Source: Vespula vulgaris (taxonomy: Eukaryota; Arthropoda; Insecta; Hymenoptera; Vespidae). Taken from it: a stretch of 64,000 nucleotides of DNA. The notes beneath the pieces were generated by a model. The model had not been told where the DNA came from. It worked only from the letters and a program-made list of their open reading frames with translations, and searched no databases. Below are positions 1 to 10,840 of the stretch, piece by piece (positions within the stretch are counted from its first letter, which is position 1; each line of letters starts with the position of its first letter). A program made the position numbers and the translations under genes. The DNA lies in the NCBI RefSeq assembly GCF_905475345.1, contig NC_066593.1, positions 890,774 to 954,773 on the forward strand, given 5' to 3'.

Positions 1-138
1 GACGATATCAAATACAGGCCAACCGATGGTTGGTTCGTATCATACAAAAAGGCAGCCAGTATCGTAATATTTCTTATTTTTGTCTTGATCGTTGCTGGCC
101 TAATCGGTTGGTACAGTCATTCGACACCGACAAAACGG
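1..138 (+). CDS. M1-like gene, first visible exon: cytoplasmic tail and transmembrane anchor
   Basis: Open from the window edge to the donor GTAAGC at 139, ending in phase 0. It encodes a basic/polar tail and then a hydrophobic helix (SIVIFLIFVLIVAGLIGW), as expected for a type II membrane M1 protein. No start codon is visible, so the exon or gene starts upstream of the window. Confidence 0.8.
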
Positions 139-3100
139 GTAAGCGAGTCTAACGATCATTTTATTTCTTATGTTGATCATTGGATAATGATCAGAAGACG
201 TATGTAATTTTTATTTCCTCATCGATCTTGTCATTATTGCAGGTGCACGATGCATTGAGCTTGATAAACGATGGATCGACAAAAGAAATGGCTAAACCCA
301 GTCATATTTCTCCTCACGTTCGTCCATTAAAATATTGGCTTTATTTTAAACCTACGATCATGGATTACAATAATATTAATAATAATGATAATAACAGTAA
401 CACTAATAATTCGTCCATATTGACCGGACGAGTTATCATAGAATTTCAAATCGAATCTTCCAATCGATTGCAAAAATTATCATTGAACGCCGTTAATATC
501 ACTATGAAACGATACGAGTTGTCGCTCTCGATCGACGAGGATTCCAAAGTCTCGAAGAAAAGATATAAAAGAGCAAACGAGACCAACCTCGTCGTTGAAA
601 ACAACGAAAAGAATAGCCAAATAATCGACAATCTCTTGGGAGGTATTGAATTCGTTGAAACTTCTTGAAATTCTTCTTCTCTTTTCTTTTCTTTCCTTTC
701 TTCTTGTTCTCCTCATTTAAATTCCAATTTTCGCGATCCAATAATTTCTAATTTATTTGCGTATTCGCAGAAAACGATACAACCTGGGACGATAAAAATT
801 CTACGATCGCTACGGACGAATCGAATAAGGTTATCGTGAACTTAGAAAACGATCCTAATATCCCTTTGGAAAATGGAACCTACGGGAAAGAAGAAACTGG
901 ACTTGTCCCGGCAAATGGCACTTCGCCGACCGACTTCAAAGTGTCCAAGATCAAAGACGACTGGTTTTCCGTGAATGGTATAGGAAAGGCAGACGAAATC
1001 GTTCAGATAAAGGAATACGAAATAGACCGAGTGAATGGGCTTCACGTGATACATCCAACGAAAAAGCTCGAACGTGGTGTTTATTTTTTGATGATCGATT
1101 TCGAAGCAAATCCATCGAACGATGTCCTTTACGTCGTTGATTCGAATACCAACGAAGAAAAAAAGTAAGTTGGTGGGATCGAGGGAGGGAGGGATGGATG
1201 GGTGAGATAGCGAGATATTTTTTTTCTTTTTCGCTTACTTTCACATTTATTCAAATTGAATTTATAATTTATCTCTCTTCGTGGTCGAGTAAGAGAGCAA
1301 AGAAAAAAAGAAAAGAAACGAACAAAGATCTTGTGTTTGAACCATTAGGAGGATGATGGGAACGTTATTAAAAACGGCAGAAGCCAGTCGTTTATTTCCT
1401 CTTTTCGACGAGATATACCTCAGAGCGATTTTCTCTTTATCCGTTGAGCGTCCCAAGGAGATGAGAGTTTTATCGAATATGCCTTTGAGGAGTACGAAGG
1501 ATACGTAAGTAAATTAGCTAATGTATATCGTTGGTATTATCAAGGAAGATTTCTTTCTTTCTCTTTCTTTTTTTTTTGCCTCTTTTTTGTTTCTCCCTTA
1601 AGAAGGAATATTATCGTTTAAGTTCAGATAATTGGCTGATCGATACGTTCAACGATACTCCCCTGATATCGCCCCACAATTTGGCCTTCGTCGTTGGTAA
1701 CCTCGAGGTAGTGGATCAAACATCGATCAATTCGGGAATGTCTGTTAAATTTTGGGCCGAGTTCAACACGACTTCTCAGGGATTCTACTTGTTGGACAAG
1801 GTCGAGCCTACGATAGTTGGTTTGACCGACGTATTGTCGATCCCTTATTGGCTACCAAAGTTGGACTTGGTTTGTCTACCTTGGAAAATCGTTAGATCGT
1901 CGGGAAATCCTGGTCTTATCACTATGCGGTAAGTACTAGCTAACGCGTTTAAATTAGTCTACCAACGATTAATTGAAGTTTCTCGAATTCTTGACGTGCA
2001 CAAATCGGCTAACGCCATTCTCATGAATATTCACGGTTGAAACGTGTTGCGGCATAAACGTAACTCTACGGATACACCGTACTATTTCATTTTTCGCCAA
2101 ATGAATATTCATTTTAAGGAAGTCGTTGTTTTACGCCGACGATCGATCGCCCTTGGTTACGAGAACGGAAGCCTTGAAGACATTAATAGGTTTGCTCGGA
2201 GAACAATGGCTCGGCGGTAGGGTCAACATGAAAAGTTGGACGAACGTTTGGATATTGGAAGGATCGTTACTTTATTTTCGACATCTGTTGATCGAAAAGG
2301 CAAGGGATTGGCCGAATTTTTTATATATTTTTTACAACTCCCGATTCTTTGCGATTACTTCGTAACAGATTTTTTTTTCTCCTTTTCTTTTCTTTTTCTT
2401 TTTTTTCCCCTCTTCGATAGGAAAAAAAGAGATCCCTTCGGGGACATTTTGATCCCTCACGAGATACAAATTTCAGATAGATCCGTCATTGGGATCCGCT
2501 CATTCCTTTGTCACCGACGTTGAAACGAAAGCGATGGAGTCCGACGGATACGATTCTTCAAGATCGTTCCGAGTGAAAATCAATCCTCTTCGCGTAAGGT
2601 TGTTGTCCATGGCACGTAATATGAGAGGTAAAGATATAAAGAAAAAGAAAAAGAACATATTTTTTCTTCTTCGTTCTTCTGTTAGATATGCTATCTCTTT
2701 TCTAAGACGAATCTTCTCCTATCTTTCGATTGCTTCTTTTTTATAGGAGCATGTCTGATTCGCATGTTGCATGCCACGATAAGCAATGATACCGCCTTTA
2801 GGATCGCCTACAAGAAACTTCTAACGAGGTAGTGGGTATATAACGTGTAAGATACATATAGACGATAAATCGACTTTTGTTTTTGTTTTTTATTTATCTA
2901 TTTTTTATTTTTTTTTATTTTTTTCTTCGTTCGATGATGTTATCCTTAACACGTTTTTCTGTTCTGTTTTTTACATATATATATATATAAAAACAATAAG
3001 AAAAAAGACGAACCTAATAAAAACGCTGTTTCGTTTATTTTAAACGATATTTCATATATCCTTGATATTTATTTTTAACATTTACGTTTTTAGTCAAAAC

Positions 3101-5482
3101 GACGGAAGCGTCGACGCGAGAGAATTTTGGAATTTCATGAACGAAGAAGCGAGAGAATTTCCGGACAACTTATCTCCGAAGGAAATGATAGATACTTGGA
3201 TTTCTCAAACTGGGTATCCTCTCGTTACCGTTTTGAGGAATTATGAAGAAGGATCTGCCATCGTCAGACAGGTTTCTTTATCCAAAGATTTCACTTTTTC
3301 ATTATGTATGTATCCGGTGTATAAATAAAAGTGAGTAACATCGGGACGATATTGTTTTCGTAGAAAAAGTTCTCTTACGATGAGCCAACGGCGGAAAAGA
3401 ATGATTTATGGCATATACCTTTGACTTATGTTGGAATTAACGACGATTGGTCGAGTCCTAAAAAAGAATGGCTCAAAAAGGAAAGGGAACAAATCTTTCA
3501 GAACGTTACTACGATCGATAAAATAAATGGTACCGATTGGATCTTGTTTAACGTCAACAAAACTGGTGGGTAAATGTTTGAAAGAAAAAAGAAAAAGAGG
3601 AATATAAAAGAATTTGTGACACTCCCTTTTGATTTTTTTCTTTCTTTTCCAATTAAATCAAATTCGTAGGTTACTATCGTGTTAATTACGACGAAAAAAA
3701 TTGGCTACTACTCGCAATGGCGTTGGATGAAAATCACGAGGCTTTTCCAGTAGAGACCAGAGCGTCCCTCGTGGACGATGTCTTTGCTTTGGCAGCAGTT
3801 GGCTCTTCGAAATATGAGACGGCTTTTGGCTTTATTAAATATATGCAAATGAAGGAAAGACATTACGCACCATGGAGCGCTTTCGCGCATCACGTTTTCA
3901 AATTAAATAACGTTCTTTATGAGACCTCCGCCTTCCTCGACTTTCAGGTAAGCGTGAGAGTGTAAATTGAGGGAAGATGTAAAACGTTGAAAATTATCAC
4001 GAGCCCGTATTTAAGTTTGTCTTTAGACTACAGAGAGACAGATAGATAGATAGATAAATAAAGAGAGAAAGAAAGAAAAAAGAGTCTAATCAGCAATATT
4101 CAACGAGAAAAGTGAGAACAATGAAATAGAATTTGTGAAATTTGTATTAGCGTACCTTCTTCTTCTTCTTCTTCTTCTTTTTTTTATTTACTCAAGTTCT
4201 TTCTTTTCTTCCTTTCTTTCTTTTTCTTTTTATTTCTCTCTCGAGCAAAGTCTTTTCCCGCGAAATTTTTTTTCCAACCGTCGCGATTCTCTTTTCAGGA
4301 ATTTCTACAAAAATTGATTACGCCATTGTACAACGAGGTGGCAGAGAATCTCGAGGAAGGATCACCGCTTACGTTATTCGCTGTAAAATTAGCATGTCTT
4401 TCGGAACATTCCAAGTGTCTCGATTGGGCTAAGCAAAGTTTCGTCCAATTGAAGAGAAATCCTTCCTTCAAGCACGGGTAAATATTTGATATAAAAAATA
4501 AATGAAACGTAGAAACGGGTGCTCGTAAATTAATTGACATTTATTTATACAATTATTTATTCTCGATATTATCGAGTTAAACGTATCAATAGTCTTCATT
4601 CGTACGAGTAATATCGTATCTTTGATTTTTAACCTTAATGAATTGAAATTATTTTCAGCATTCCGATGTACATACGTCGAACGTTGTATTGTACGATCGC
4701 AAGACACGGTGGTCGAAACGAGTGGGATTATATTTATCAAAAAGCACGAAACAGCATGAAAGCTGAAGAAAAATATAATCTTTTGTCTTCCTTCGGTTGT
4801 TTCCAAATTCCAAGTGTTCTGCAGTCGTAAGTAAAATTTCTTTTACTAATATTAAATAATTTCTTATGGATATTATTTTGTTAATTATGTAATATTTTAG
4901 AATCATCGATGAGATTCTTCAGGATGATAAATATAACGACGATGAAATATGTATGATATTAAAATCCTTTTCGATGAATCCAATCGCATCTCGAGTGGCT
5001 TATAAATCTATTATGTATAATTGGAAGAACATTCTAAGAAGGTATTCTCGGAGTGTTAATTTTGATTTAATAACTATTAACATTCCTCATTTTATATTAT
5101 TTAAAATATATTTCAGGTTTCACGACTCTTATTCCGTAATAAGGTCTTTCATCTTGGCGATGATGAATAGTGTTACGAACGAACAGGATTTAATGGATGT
5201 ACGTATTACAGAAAATTATTTTTGTACTTCTTTTTTATTTCTTTATTTTTTCAAATCTTTTTTTTTAACGATTACAACGAATTCAAATCGTACGATCTTC
5301 TTCTCTTCTTTTCTCATTTTTAGCTTCACACCTTTTGGGAAAATAATTACGAATCCATAAAGACTGTGAAATATGCTGCAGCTTTGGTCGAGTCTAAAGC
5401 GAATCTCGCAATTTCGTTGATTAAAAATTATTCCCACGAGATAAAGGAATGGTTAAAGGACAATAATGATTCGGGTGCTTAA
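1..5482 (+). CDS. M1-family aminopeptidase N-like protein, catalytically degenerate, 5'-partial, 16 exons
   Basis: Joined exons: 1-138, 243-642, 771-1164, 1349-1504, 1623-1928, 2119-2299, 2477-2627, 2747-2828, 3094-3271, 3364-3565, 3670-3947, 4299-4477, 4659-4826, 4901-5041, 5117-5198, 5324-5482. They total 3195 nt, in one frame with no internal stop. The visible protein (1064 residues) has a short cytoplasmic tail, a signal-anchor helix (residues 18-38), an N-terminal beta domain with Asn-rich and acidic insertions, the RLFPLFDE signature (325-332), a thermolysin-like domain, and an ERAP1_C-like helical domain opened by GYYRVNYDE. Family enzymes remove N-terminal residues from peptides using Zn2+. 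Here GAMEN reads RSSGN (454-458), HEXXH reads GLLGE (490-494), and the catalytic Tyr is N573. Only the third ligand, E513, remains at the correct 18-residue spacing. Peptidase activity is therefore not expected. Family assignment is firm; biological role is unknown. Confidence 0.9.
243..642 (+). CDS. M1-like gene exon: start of N-terminal beta domain
   Basis: Acceptor TTATTGCAG, donor GTATTG at 643, ending in phase 1. It contains RPLKYWLYFKP, the usual start of the M1 N-terminal domain, then an Asn-rich insertion (residues 89-102) and a basic stretch with RYKR (153-156) in a long insertion. Several N-glycosylation sequons are present, including N131, N158 and N102. Confidence 0.82.
771..1164 (+). 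CDS. M1-like gene exon: acidic insertion and rest of N-terminal domain
   Basis: Acceptor GTATTCGCAG, donor GTAAGT at 1165; the split codon joins as Glu180. The first half is a low-complexity Asp/Glu/Asn/Thr-rich insertion with sequons N189, N214 and N228. From about residue 235 the sequence again resembles the M1 N-terminal beta domain (HVIHPTKKLERGVYFLMIDF). Confidence 0.82.
1349..1504 (+). CDS. M1-like gene exon with RLFPLFDE signature
   Basis: Acceptor ACCATTAG, donor GTAAGT at 1505. The RLFPLFDE segment corresponds to the very conserved RRAFPCFDEP of M1 enzymes and is followed by LSNMPLRST (ALSNMPVKST in the family). Cys and Pro of the usual motif are replaced. Confidence 0.85.
1623..1928 (+). 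CDS. M1-like gene exon containing the degenerate GAMEN motif
   Basis: The donor GTAAGT at 1929 is clear. The start is set by frame: the previous exon ends in phase 2, so the AG at 1621-1622 fits. The AG at 1601-1602 follows a better pyrimidine tract but would break the frame. HNLAFVVGNLEVVD aligns with the AFVVSDFEYVE region. PKLDLVCLP is followed by RSSGN at the exact place of GAMEN. Confidence 0.75.
2119..2299 (+). CDS. M1-like gene exon containing the degenerate zinc-binding site
   Basis: Acceptor ATTTTAAG. The exon ends before GCAAGG, a GC-type donor. LIGLLGEQWLGGRVNMKSW aligns without gaps to the family segment VIAHELAHQWFGNLVTMKWW, so both His ligands and the catalytic Glu are lost. 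WILEG keeps the third Glu ligand. Reading past the GC donor continues only to a stop at 2363 and does not resemble the family. Confidence 0.8.
2300..2476 (+). other. GC-AG intron of the M1-like gene
   Basis: The donor reads AAAAG|GCAAGG and the acceptor AAATTTCAG. No GT donor gives an in-frame join, whereas the GC donor restores the family spacing. GCAAG is the usual form of minor-frequency GC donors. Confidence 0.7.
2477..2627 (+). CDS. M1-like gene exon after the zinc site
   Basis: Acceptor AAATTTCAG, donor GTAAAG at 2628. HSFVTDVETKAMESD matches the family QFVVDxLQxALxLD helix and SSRSFRVKI matches SSHPIxVxV. Spacing from the ...EG of the previous exon to ..SF is 23 residues, exactly as in typical M1 proteins. 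That supports the GC-AG junction. Confidence 0.8.
2747..2828 (+). CDS. M1-like gene exon: GACLIRML segment
   Basis: Acceptor TTTTTATAG, donor GTAGTG at 2829. GACLIRML corresponds to family KGASVIRML. The preceding catalytic Tyr of SYxKGAS is Asn573, encoded in the upstream exon. The sequence continues with a helix ending KKLLTR. Confidence 0.82.
3094..3271 (+). CDS. M1-like gene exon: IDTWISQTGYPLVTV segment
   Basis: Acceptor CGTTTTTAG, donor GTTTCT at 3272. The family hallmark MDTWTxQxGYPVVTV is clear as IDTWISQTGYPLVTV, marking the end of the catalytic domain. Confidence 0.9.
3364..3565 (+). CDS. M1-like gene exon: beta-sandwich linker
   Basis: Acceptor TTTTCGTAG, donor GTGGGT at 3566. 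It encodes LWHIPLTYVG and WILFNVNKTG, the standard WxIPLTYxxx and WIxFNVNQTG elements. The next exon supplies the rest of TGYYRVNYD, which fixes the donor choice. Confidence 0.88.
3670..3947 (+). CDS. M1-like gene exon: GYYRVNYDE and start of helical C-terminal domain
   Basis: Acceptor AATTCGTAG, donor GTAAGC at 3948. It opens with YYRVNYDEKNW and continues with RASLVDDVFALA, the typical RAxLIDDAFxLA start of the ERAP1_C-like domain, then YMQMKERHYAPW (YLxxExDYxPW in the family). Confidence 0.92.
4299..4477 (+). CDS. M1-like gene exon: C-terminal helical domain
   Basis: Acceptor CTCTTTTCAG, donor GTAAAT at 4478. It encodes amphipathic helices containing FAVKLACLSEHSKCLDWAK, matching the RxxAxxxACxxxxxxCxxxA helix pair conserved in insect and vertebrate members. 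Confidence 0.88.
4659..4826 (+). CDS. M1-like gene exon: C-terminal helical domain
   Basis: Acceptor ATTATTTTCAG, donor GTAAGT at 4827. IPMYIRRTLYCTIARHGG matches the IPPDLRxxVYCxAIRxGG element. WDYIYQKARN and EKYNLLSSFGC match the WxFxWxxYxx and ExxxLLxALGC helices. Confidence 0.9.
4901..5041 (+). CDS. M1-like gene exon: C-terminal helical domain
   Basis: Acceptor AATATTTTAG, donor GTATTC at 5042. The sequence has SFSMNPIASRVAYKSIMYNW, parallel to the family segment with N-P-x-G-x-x-x-A and F-x-x-x-N-W. Confidence 0.88.
5117..5198 (+). CDS. M1-like gene exon: C-terminal helical domain
   Basis: Acceptor ATATATTTCAG, donor GTACGT at 5199. It encodes one helix pair (SVIRSFILAMMNSVTNEQDL), in frame with both neighbours. 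Confidence 0.82.
5324..5482 (+). CDS. M1-like gene terminal exon and stop codon
   Basis: Acceptor CTCATTTTTAG; stop TAA at 5480-5482. It encodes the final helices, ending NDSGA. No hydrophobic C-terminal tail is present, so this is not a GPI-anchored APN of the type seen in insect midgut; anchoring is through the N-terminal helix. Confidence 0.9.
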   Translation, partial: LHTFWENNYESIKTVKYAAALVESKANLAISLIKNYSHEIKEWLKDNNDSGA

Positions 5483-6271
5483 TTCGCAAGGTTAGAAAAA
5501 AAAAAAGAAAAAAAATATTTTGGAATTTATATTTCTTCATAGAGACGAGCCAAGTATTCCCGTCGTAATGAATTACACGAGACGTTGAGATATAAGACTT
5601 TTATGCTAGCACCATTGTCGCATGCATCTCGTGAGATTATTAGATCAACAGAGAAATAAGAAGAAGAAGAAGCAGAAGAAGAAGAAAAAGGAGAAGACAA
5701 AAAAAAACAAAAAAACAAACAAACAAATGAATATAAAAGGATCATTTATCCTTTCATTAGTTGAAAGGACGGAAAGAGATTGGTAGAGGAATTACGTGAA
5801 CTTTCTACGACAACAAGTTTTATTCTCCGAATGCTTTTGTCAAAGCATGATTACAAAACCAAGCAACAAGAATCTCGTCCTTACATCGAGTAGCCTTAGG
5901 ATGATAGTCGTTAATATAATATTATTTTAAATAGGTACATATTTAACAAACGATAGGTAATATTGTATCTAACGATAATAATCATTACTCGAATAGTTTA
6001 CCGTTTACTCTTTTCCTCGTCTTCCTTATTTTTCTATTCTTTTCTTTTCTTTTTTTTTCTCCTCGTCTTTCTTACTCATTCCCGGATAATAGTGTGCTAT
6101 TGCTATTACGGTACAATAGTTAACTATATTATCATCGTTATAATAATAATCTATCATATCACTTACTCCCCCCGCTTTCCTTTTTCCGTTTCTACCTGTC
6201 AGCTAAGTTTTTATTTTTAATCTTTTTTTTTTATGTTTTTAATTACTGTTTTTTTTCTTTTTTTTTTCTTT

Positions 6272-6272
6272 T

Positions 6273-6304
<32 letters not shown>
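6272..6304. repeat. (TTTC)n microsatellite
   Basis: About eight perfect TTTC units inside a longer T/C tract. Confidence 0.9.
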
Positions 6305-6970
6305 TTTCTTTCTTTTTCTCCATTTTATTAATTAGGGAATTTTATATTAAACTCTACGTTCACGCAACTCACTTCGAAGACGTGTTGTAAAATGACGATC
6401 CTGATCCTCTCGTTTTATCTCTTTTGCCGAATCAGAACACGGATGTCGATCTGTATAATCGATGAAAGAAATTTTATAATAATTAGTCCATTTCTATCTT
6501 TATTTTTTTCTCGTTTTGTAGTTTCTGTCAATGAAAGAGTGCACGCGTTTCTCCGATGCGTTTCTTTCTTCTTTCTTTTTCTTTTTCTTTTTTTTTGCTT
6601 TATGCTTTTTAGACGCTTTTTTCTTGTTTTTCTATTTTCTTTTTTTGCTCGTTCTTTCTCTTTTCTCTTTTCTCTTTATTTATCTTATTGTCCGTTTGTG
6701 TCGCTTAATGTTTTTTCTGCGTTAGATTATTATCTTAAATTTGTTTCTTCCTAATGTTGTGTTAAAAACTTAAAAAGAAAAAGAAAAAAAAAAAAAGAAA
6801 AAATCACTTCACGCTAGATTTATCTGTACAATTCTTGAGTTTGAAATTTTAGAGATAGGATAACACGATTCTTATGGTGGAAATGAGATTCGTCAGTATG
6901 CTTCATTGAACTTTTGTTTTTTTTTCTTTTCTTCTTCTTTCTTTTTTGCAAACATCCGCGTTTGATCGTT

Positions 6971-6982
6971 GGGGGGGGGGGG
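6971..6982. repeat. G12 homopolymer
   Basis: Uninterrupted run of 12 G in otherwise AT-rich DNA. Its length may be unreliable because homopolymers are error-prone in sequencing. Confidence 0.85.
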
Positions 6983-8405
6983 ACTTTCGTCATTTGAATT
7001 CAATAAAAATCGACGCTCTTTTTTTTTTCGTTTTTCGTAATCGTAATCGATAGTGTAATCGTAATCGAAGGGTCACGAACATCGATCACTGTAAAAGATC
7101 GATGACAATCGTTATTTAATATCGTTTATCGTATCGATACGATCGGATTTTTTTTGGGGAATAAATCGATACTTTGTTTTTCTTTCCTTTTCTTTTTTTT
7201 TGTTTTGTTTTTTTTTTCTTTTTTTCACTCTTCATTCGACAATGGCGAGACAGAGACAGTGAGAAAGAGAGGGAAAGAATGCGTATACGCGTGACCGTAT
7301 TAATGTATGTGTCTGCACGATTTTTTCTTGAACGATTTCTTGAACGATTTTTTTTCATGCAAATGATCCCTTGGATTTGATCGATTATAAAAAAATTCCA
7401 ACCCTTTATAGCAATATTCCAACCCTCGACTTACAAGGTATTGTTATTTCCTTTTTTTTTCTTTCTTTCCTTCCTTCTTCCTTCCCTTCTTTCTTTTTTC
7501 TCTATTTACACGTTATTTACAACTTAGCGATTAATTAATTACTTTAATTAATTTTTTTTGTTTCTTGTTTTCTCTCATCTCTCATTTTCTTTCTAAAATA
7601 TCTAAAATCTAAGTGCATGCCTCTCTCTTTTTCAAACGCTCGGCTCGTATTTGTGAATTATACTTCCGGGACGGGAATCTAGATACGAGGACAATTATTT
7701 TACATTCGAATACGTGAAAATCGATGATCGTGATCTTGTTGGATGGGATTTATACGATCTAATATTTAAGAACTAGATTACTCGTCTCGGAAAGTTCTGT
7801 TTTTATCGTCGTCGTTCGCGAAAAAACACATTGTCGTACTTAATTATAACGAGTAAGTACTTACATGTCTCATTATCATAGAAAAACGTGTGCGCTTTTG
7901 TCCTTTTTCTTTTTCTTTTTTCCCTTTTCTTTTCTTTTCTATTCCCTTCCCTCTTTCATTATATTTCTTCGTTCTTTTCTAGCGATTTAGTGCGAAGTTT
8001 TTAAGTTCGTCATTCGTTTCCCTCGTTTTCTTTTAACAGGAAAAAGAGAGAAAGAGAGAGCACTCGCGATCCTTGGAAATCGATCCATAGATCGCATTTC
8101 TTTCGTTTTATTCGAGTTGCTGTTCGCTGGACGATTCGTTAGTTTCAGGTAACTTTTTCATCAGGTGTTTTTACGCTCGGTTCATCGCCTTCTCCGCGCG
8201 TAAGGCGATTAAAATGAGGGGAAAAAAAAGACAAAAGAAGAAAAAATAGAATCAGAAAAAAGGGAAAAAAAAGAAAAAGAAAAAGAAAAAGAAAGAAAAG
8301 AACTTGTGTCGATCGTCCTCCATCTTCTTTTCTCCTAACTCTCTCAAGGACAATTTTCTTTCGGTCGTTTGCGATGAAACAATGAGAATCACGAGAAAAC
8401 ATTTT

Positions 8406-8410
<5 letters not shown>

Positions 8411-8447
<37 letters not shown>
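8411..8447. repeat. (AT)n microsatellite
   Basis: Perfect AT dinucleotide run in the intergenic region. Confidence 0.95.
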
Positions 8448-8450
<3 letters not shown>

Positions 8451-9130
8451 GTACACTAAGTATTGGCAATGTTTCTCTCAATGGCAGTAATTATGAAAAT
8501 CGATACCGGTCCGTCCTAATAAATGTTAATTATTTACAATCCTGTGTTAACAACGCACCGTTTGACACGGATGCACGAAAACGTTCTCTTACAATTAGCT
8601 CATCTCATTCTCGTTAGGTTCGGAGCCCCGCTTTATATGTACGTTTACGTACTCTGATTTACGTACGTACGTATATATAATTGTATAATGTATATTATAT
8701 ATGTATATGTATATTTTGAAACGTCGGAGAATTAGGTGGCTTTAACTCACGTCATGTTTATTCGTTCTCTCTCTCTCTCTCGATATTCTCGAAAATGTTA
8801 TTCGAACAGTTTTTGAAATATTACGAACGAGTTACGATCGATCGTTAATAATCATTTGTTAACGATTGATAAAACACAACGTTGAGAGTTTCACGACGAA
8901 TCATTACTCTTCGACGCGTAAAGGATCACATTCGTCGACATAGGGCGAATCAGTCCGCTCTTATCAGGCATAACTAACAATTATTATAAATATCATAAAT
9001 CACGATACAATAATTTTATCATACATATGTTTCCTTATGCGTGTAATGTGTTTTATTATAATCGTGTGCGCATTCACGTACTACATCGTCGTACGTCCAT
9101 GTTCTTTTTTGTATCACTCTCTCTTTTTAA

Positions 9131-9195
9131 ATGTGCGTGTGTGCGTACGTATTTGTGTGTGTGTAGTGTGTGTGTGTGTGTGTCTGTGTATGTGA
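9131..9195. repeat. (GT)n-rich imperfect microsatellite
   Basis: GT runs interrupted by GCGTACGTAT and TAG. Confidence 0.9.
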
Positions 9196-9818
9196 TCAGC
9201 TAAAAAAAAAACAAATTATGAACGACGACTCACTGTGACATCGACCACGAAACTACGGTATTGAACAACGGTAGTGAACGTTCGTTCAATTTGTCTACAA
9301 CTATCAGCTTTAGAATTCGTATGCTTTACTTGTTCTTACCGTACTATAATCGGTTATCTTTACTCTAATGCTTGCTTCGCGCATTGCATCCGATTCGTTC
9401 TTTCTCTTTCTCTTTCTTCTTTCTTTCTTATAAAATACGAGAACAAGGAATACTTATATTATCTTGCACCGCGATTATCGATATAAACGTAAGAGATTTC
9501 ATTGATATCGAAAATTTATCCTTTCTTTTCTTTTTTTTTTTTTTTGTTCTTTTTAAATCGTCAAAAGAAAATCGCGGTGCAACTCGTTATTCTTGTCTCG
9601 ATTATTTTCTTAAAACGTACGATATACGTAATATGTATGCTTGCGTCGTATATATGTATTTATTTATGTATTTATTTATTCATGTATAATTCGTACAAAC
9701 GGATACGTCCCTAAACGTTTACGAGAATAACCGGATACAGTTGAAATGAGTTACACCCTATTGTGTTCGTGTACAATTACAACGAGCTAGCTAAGTCGTG
9801 TTATACAATATTGATTTA

Positions 9819-9823
<5 letters not shown>

Positions 9824-9872
<49 letters not shown>

Positions 9873-9885
9873 ATATATATATATT
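9824..9885. repeat. (AT)n microsatellite
   Basis: Long AT dinucleotide run with a few phase slips towards the end. Confidence 0.95.
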
Positions 9886-10554
9886 AATTTCTCGTGTGTC
9901 GCGCGTGTTTCGGCGTATAAAACATAATAATCATTAACGTTGGAGTCCGTTTATCATTATCGCTTCGTCCTCTCGTCGGATTCTCAAAAGCGCCTCCTCT
10001 CATCGTAAATCATTTCTCGGGGAGACGTCGAGAACAATTGGTAGAGCGAGATGACACTTGTGGGCTCGCTAATATAATACTATAGTACCGTTTAAAGTAG
10101 CTCGCTGTTAATTTACTCGAATAATTAAGTGGCAGCTTCGTATTAACGCTTTACACGAGCACGCTACGTATAAGTAGTGATACGTGTCTCTTTCTCATCC
10201 TCTCTTTTCTTTTCTCGTGTAATTATTACTATTACTATCGAATAGTTTATTCGTCATTCTTCGTCATCTTCTTTTTCTTTTTCTTCTCTTTCTCCTTTCT
10301 TTTTTCCTTCTTTCTTTCTTTCTTTCTTTCTTTCTTTTCATTTCTTTTCATTTCTTTAAATCAACGCTGTCATACGTACCTCGCGAGAAAAGTAGAATTT
10401 CCATTCGATGGACGATGATGGATCCTGCGGATCGATGGATCGAATGTGCTTGGAAATGGAAGAGTACAAAATGAAAGGAATGAATGAAGTGAGTGAGCGA
10501 CTGCGTTAATGAATGGCAGAGAGAAAGAGAGAACAAAAAGAGAGAAAGAAAGAC

Positions 10555-10594
<40 letters not shown>

Positions 10595-10840
10595 CACACG
10601 TGCGAATGTGCTTCTCTCGCGTATGGATGTTAGTCACTTAAAAACGTTCCACAGTTATCGTCGTTACGTTCGACGATAAATCGAGCCCTATCGCCGTAAG
10701 AAATGGTGGAGACCGAGGATCAAGGTTGGAAGATATTTCGGAGACTCCTAAAAGGCCAGGAAGGAGAATCGACGAAGTCTACCGAAGTCTACGTCGTCGG
10801 CCCTTTAGTTTTTCTCTACGGTGCAGGGCTCGGGCATGGA

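Larger units (their letters stand above)
5483..10840. other. Tail-to-tail intergenic region with likely 3' UTRs and simple repeats
   Basis: Lies between the stop codons of the + strand M1-like gene and the - strand receptor gene. It holds pyrimidine tracts, (TTTC)n near 6272-6304, a G12 run at 6971-6982, (AT)n at 8411-8447 and 9824-9885, and a (GT)n-rich stretch at 9131-9195. An AATAAA lies on the + strand at 7002-7007 and on the - strand at 10246-10251. Either could serve as a polyadenylation signal, but neither is proven. No convincing coding sequence is seen. Confidence 0.6.

Noticed and set aside
1..5482. M1-like gene as a processed or decayed pseudogene
   Set aside because: Introns are present and all sixteen exons join without a stop or frameshift. 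Only the catalytic motifs are altered, which fits a pseudoenzyme better.
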